From positions 310,001 to 374,000 of the forward strand of contig NC_016456.1 of assembly GCF_000235365.1 (NCBI RefSeq): a stretch of DNA of 64,000 bases, written 5' to 3'. A model generated the notes under the pieces. That model had not been told where the DNA came from and made no database searches. It was given only the letters and a program-made list of their open reading frames with translations. Source of the DNA: Eremothecium cymbalariae DBVPG#7215 (Eukaryota > Ascomycota > Saccharomycetes > Saccharomycetales > Saccharomycetaceae). Shown one piece after another: positions 61,716 through 64,000 of the stretch; the stretch's first letter is position 1, and the number at the start of each line of letters is the position of its first letter. Position numbers and translations under genes: made by a program.

Positions 61716-64000
61716 CTACCATAATCTTGGGGCATCAGACCAATCTGAGTACCTGCGTTTTTCCCAATAGTTTTTATGGCCTGTAATAGATAACCACTCA
61801 GTTCCAGACTTTCTAAAATATTTAGGGGCTATATCTTGGCCCATGGTACGTCGTTCACGTTGCATTCGTTCAAGTTTTAGTTTTAGCTCTTCAGCTGTAT
61901 CAACATCTCCCGCTTCGTATAGTCTCAAGTCGGGCCTCAATCTAGAATCGGTAGGTGGTAATTTCCCCTCCTCTAATTCTGTTATCTCATTCAAGTTTGC
62001 AGTGAATTTTGTAAAGCCAAACTTTTTTGGAGCTTCTGGCACGAGTTCATTGACTTCCCAAACAATCTCCCCTGTAGCATCATTAACAAGTTGCTTTGTC
62101 CATTGTCCCTTTAGATTACCAGATAATTTTTTGTCGTTGTCATACAAGGTTATAGTTAAATCTTCAGATCTGCTGCTAAACAAACCACTATGTTTAAACG
62201 CTATGACGGCTTTATAGCCTTCCGAAGATGTAACTTCAAACTGATTGGTTGGTTCAAGATACCTCTCTCCAGCGATGATATTTTTTAGTATCATGGAAGG
62301 TTGCGTCCACTTGAATTTCTCACCTGTATGTCTCATAACTAAATTTATAGTTCCTTCGTTGGTGAACTCCAAAGACTTGCCCCAAAACTTTTGAGTAGGT
62401 GAAATCGTATAACTGCAGACCCAATCTTTGTTCTCTACATGGAATGCAAATATTTGTGGCTTGTGAGAGACTTTTTCGCTGATGAGTTTATAACCCATGT
62501 CTTCACGAACTAATTCATATGTTTCGCCAAGTAACGGATTAAGCGGTTTTCTCATTGATCTTGCCTTTTCCCTATAGACAGACAAGTAAGATGTAGCAAA
62601 TGATGCCACCAATCCTAGCCTGGCTACCGGATCTTCAGTTGTAACAGCTTTGTTCAAAAGTCCAGCATATTCAAAGGTTTCTGCAAGCAGTTGTAAAACT
62701 GTGATGGGTTCATTAGAAGACATTGGCATAGAGATAGAGTTAAGATCTTTACCAACATTCTTCCGTAAAAATGATAACAAACTTGGAGGAGTAGTAGTAG
62801 GCTTTTCTATATCGTCACGACGTTTAACTTTCAAAGCTATTGGAAGTGGATACATATCAACAGGACCTAAAGAAGACTCTCCTCCTGATGACTGAATAGT
62901 CTCCATCGTTTCAGAATGCAATGAATTCATTTTATCAATGATTCTGTCTTTAGAGATCATATTTGGAACTTCAGAACCAGCAGACATGTTTAACTCAAGG
63001 CCATCGATTCCCTCTTCGTCATCCAACATGATAACCGCTTTTTCATCGTCCAATGCATCATAAAACTCTTCAGAAAAGATAGAAGCCGCCGAAGACTTTG
63101 TTGTAGTGGCTATTTTATCCATAAGTTTGCAGCCAGGCAGAGAAGTGAACAGTGGGGATGTGAATATTAGCCGCGATTTTAGAGATATATTGGCTAGGAG
63201 GCTTTCCAACTCAGACAACTTCTTATACAAATCGGTTTCCCCTTTCAGCTCATTTATTGGGAAAGGTATTACAGAAGAATAAGCATTAGAGTTTGAAGTT
63301 GTTGATTTGGAAGTCTTTCGTACAGGGCCATTATTGTTAGGCTCATCAAAGGCAGAACTATTTTTAGCTAAAATGGTAGGTCCTTTAGCCGACGATAGAG
63401 AAGAACTTCTGGACGTTGATCTAGTTTGCGGTGTTGGTGGCTTTAAATATGCCTTATCAATGAGTTGAGATTGTGATAAAGCGTATTGGTTTTTACATTC
63501 CTCAGCTTTGGAATGAGCTATCTGCAATTCTGCCAATAAACTTTGGGCTAAACTCTCCAGCGTTTCCGTTTCAGAGTATTTCCTATTGTTCTGGTTATCG
63601 GAATTTGCTTTGTAGCATGATTCAAGTGCTTCGACCCATGTTTCCCATTCTAGAGAATCTCTAGCCTTTAAAGCCCATATTTCCATGCCTGAGTCAATTA
63701 CAATCAGTCTAGTCTTTTTGTTCGCACTTACCGTAGACAATGTAATTACTATTTCGCCTCTGCACACAGAATTCCATTCGCTCAGATAGTATGACAATGT
63801 ACCATATTTCAGATCTAACTTAAAAAATCTCTTTGTAAAGCCTTGCAATTTCTTTCTACGTCGTTTCAAGAGAAAGCCTTGGAGTATTCTCCCTTGCTTC
63901 AAACGAAACATCTCCTTTCCTGAAATTGACTGAGAGCTTGGATTTAGATTCGAATTATTCATGTTTGAAATCGATAAAACGTTATCGACCTGCATCACTT
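61716..64000 (-). CDS. OSH3: Osh3, oxysterol-binding-protein homolog, C-terminal three quarters (runs off the right edge)
   Basis: The frame is open from the right edge to the stop at 61716, about 760 codons; the N-terminal GOLD domain of Osh3 lies outside. The PH domain begins about 30 residues in (GRILQGFLLKRRRKKLQGFTKRFF...). A FFAT-like motif EEFYDALDD lies mid-protein, and the ORD covers the C-terminal half (PPSLLSFLRKNVGKDLNSI to SDWSDAPRLW). The ORD fingerprint, EQVSHHPP in most family members, reads EKVSHKPQ. S. cerevisiae Osh3 also has a variant, and it binds PI4P rather than sterol. Osh3 acts at ER-plasma membrane contacts through Scs2 and regulates Sac1. Confidence 0.95.
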   Translation of the reverse strand, partial: VMQVDNVLSISNMNNSNLNPSSQSISGKEMFRLKQGRILQGFLLKRRRKKLQGFTKRFFKLDLKYGTLSYYLSEWNSVCRGEIVITLSTVSANKKTRLIVIDSGMEIWALKARDSLEWETWVEALESCYKANSDNQNNRKYSETETLESLAQSLLAELQIAHSKAEECKNQYALSQSQLIDKAYLKPPTPQTRSTSRSSSLSSAKGPTILAKNSSAFDEPNNNGPVRKTSKSTTSNSNAYSSVIPFPINELKGETDLYKKLSELESLLANISLKSRLIFTSPLFTSLPGCKLMDKIATTTKSSAASIFSEEFYDALDDEKAVIMLDDEEGIDGLELNMSAGSEVPNMISKDRIIDKMNSLHSETMETIQSSGGESSLGPVDMYPLPIALKVKRRDDIEKPTTTPPSLLSFLRKNVGKDLNSISMPMSSNEPITVLQLLAETFEYAGLLNKAVTTEDPVARLGLVASFATSYLSVYREKARSMRKPLNPLLGETYELVREDMGYKLISEKVSHKPQIFAFHVENKDWVCSYTISPTQKFWGKSLEFTNEGTINLVMRHTGEKFKWTQPSMILKNIIAGERYLEPTNQFEVTSSEGYKAVIAFKHSGLFSSRSEDLTITLYDNDKKLSGNLKGQWTKQLVNDATGEIVWEVNELVPEAPKKFGFTKFTANLNEITELEEGKLPPTDSRLRPDLRLYEAGDVDTAEELKLKLERMQRERRTMGQDIAPKYFRKSGTEWLSITGHKNYWEKRRYSDWSDAPRLW

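Overview
This window is nuclear DNA from a budding yeast of the Saccharomycetaceae that appears to have diverged before the whole-genome duplication (WGD). The genes are compact and mostly intronless. The introns present are short, with near-perfect GTATGT 5' sites and exact TACTAAC branch points, and nearly every protein aligns by eye with a Saccharomyces cerevisiae gene. From about 24 kb to the right end, one continuous gene order interleaves orthologs that S. cerevisiae splits between chromosomes IV (YDR321-YDR329) and VIII (YHR073-YHR080). That double synteny is what a non-WGD genome shows (Kluyveromyces, Lachancea, Eremothecium, Torulaspora or Zygosaccharomyces type). I cannot name the genus from the sequence.

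Layout. 1-4 kb: the N-terminal part of an unrecognised Ser/Thr-rich protein, ECM25 (frame broken) and an intron-containing tRNA-Lys(UUU). 4.8-23 kb: MSC1, COX14, the divergent pair RTF2 / U2AF35, PRE8, UTP14, GIM5, RAD10, a YML096W-type asparagine-synthase-like gene, VPS9 (frame broken), ERO1, TAF13 and ARG81. All but RTF2 and U2AF35 match the S. cerevisiae chromosome XIII left arm (YML092-YML099 and YML128-YML130). 23-31 kb: an unrecognised 141-residue ORF, PEX3, SKP1 and a LAM2/LAM4-type sterol transporter. 31-52 kb: SAE3, IRE1, YCG1, UTP4 (frame broken), a YHR078W-type membrane protein, PEP7, NMD2, PTC7, TIM11 and MRPL35. 52-64 kb: an extra divergent M1 aminopeptidase, PPE1, QNS1, a 1.5-kb gene-free gap, ASP1 and the 3' part of OSH3.

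Six protein genes contain introns that a simple ORF scan misses or mis-starts: RTF2 (6-nt first exon), U2AF35, PRE8, SAE3, NMD2 (6-nt first exon) and PTC7. The PTC7 intron is 54 nt, in frame and stop-free, and encodes a membrane helix, so splicing versus retention should give soluble and membrane isoforms as in S. cerevisiae. RTF2 and U2AF35 are of most interest. Both are linked to pre-mRNA splicing in other eukaryotes, both appear absent from S. cerevisiae, and both carry introns. They sit head to head on one 159-bp promoter region.

Three genes (ECM25, VPS9, UTP4) are split by a single-base frameshift. In each case one additional A in an A-run restores the full-length family protein. This pattern points to homopolymer under-calling in the sequence rather than three independent pseudogenes. 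Regulatory motifs visible by eye include a proteasome PACE element before PRE8, PAC/RRPE pairs before UTP14 and UTP4, stress-type elements before MSC1 and a URS1-like site before SAE3. No transposon, LTR, CRISPR array, convincing centromere or prokaryotic gene was seen.
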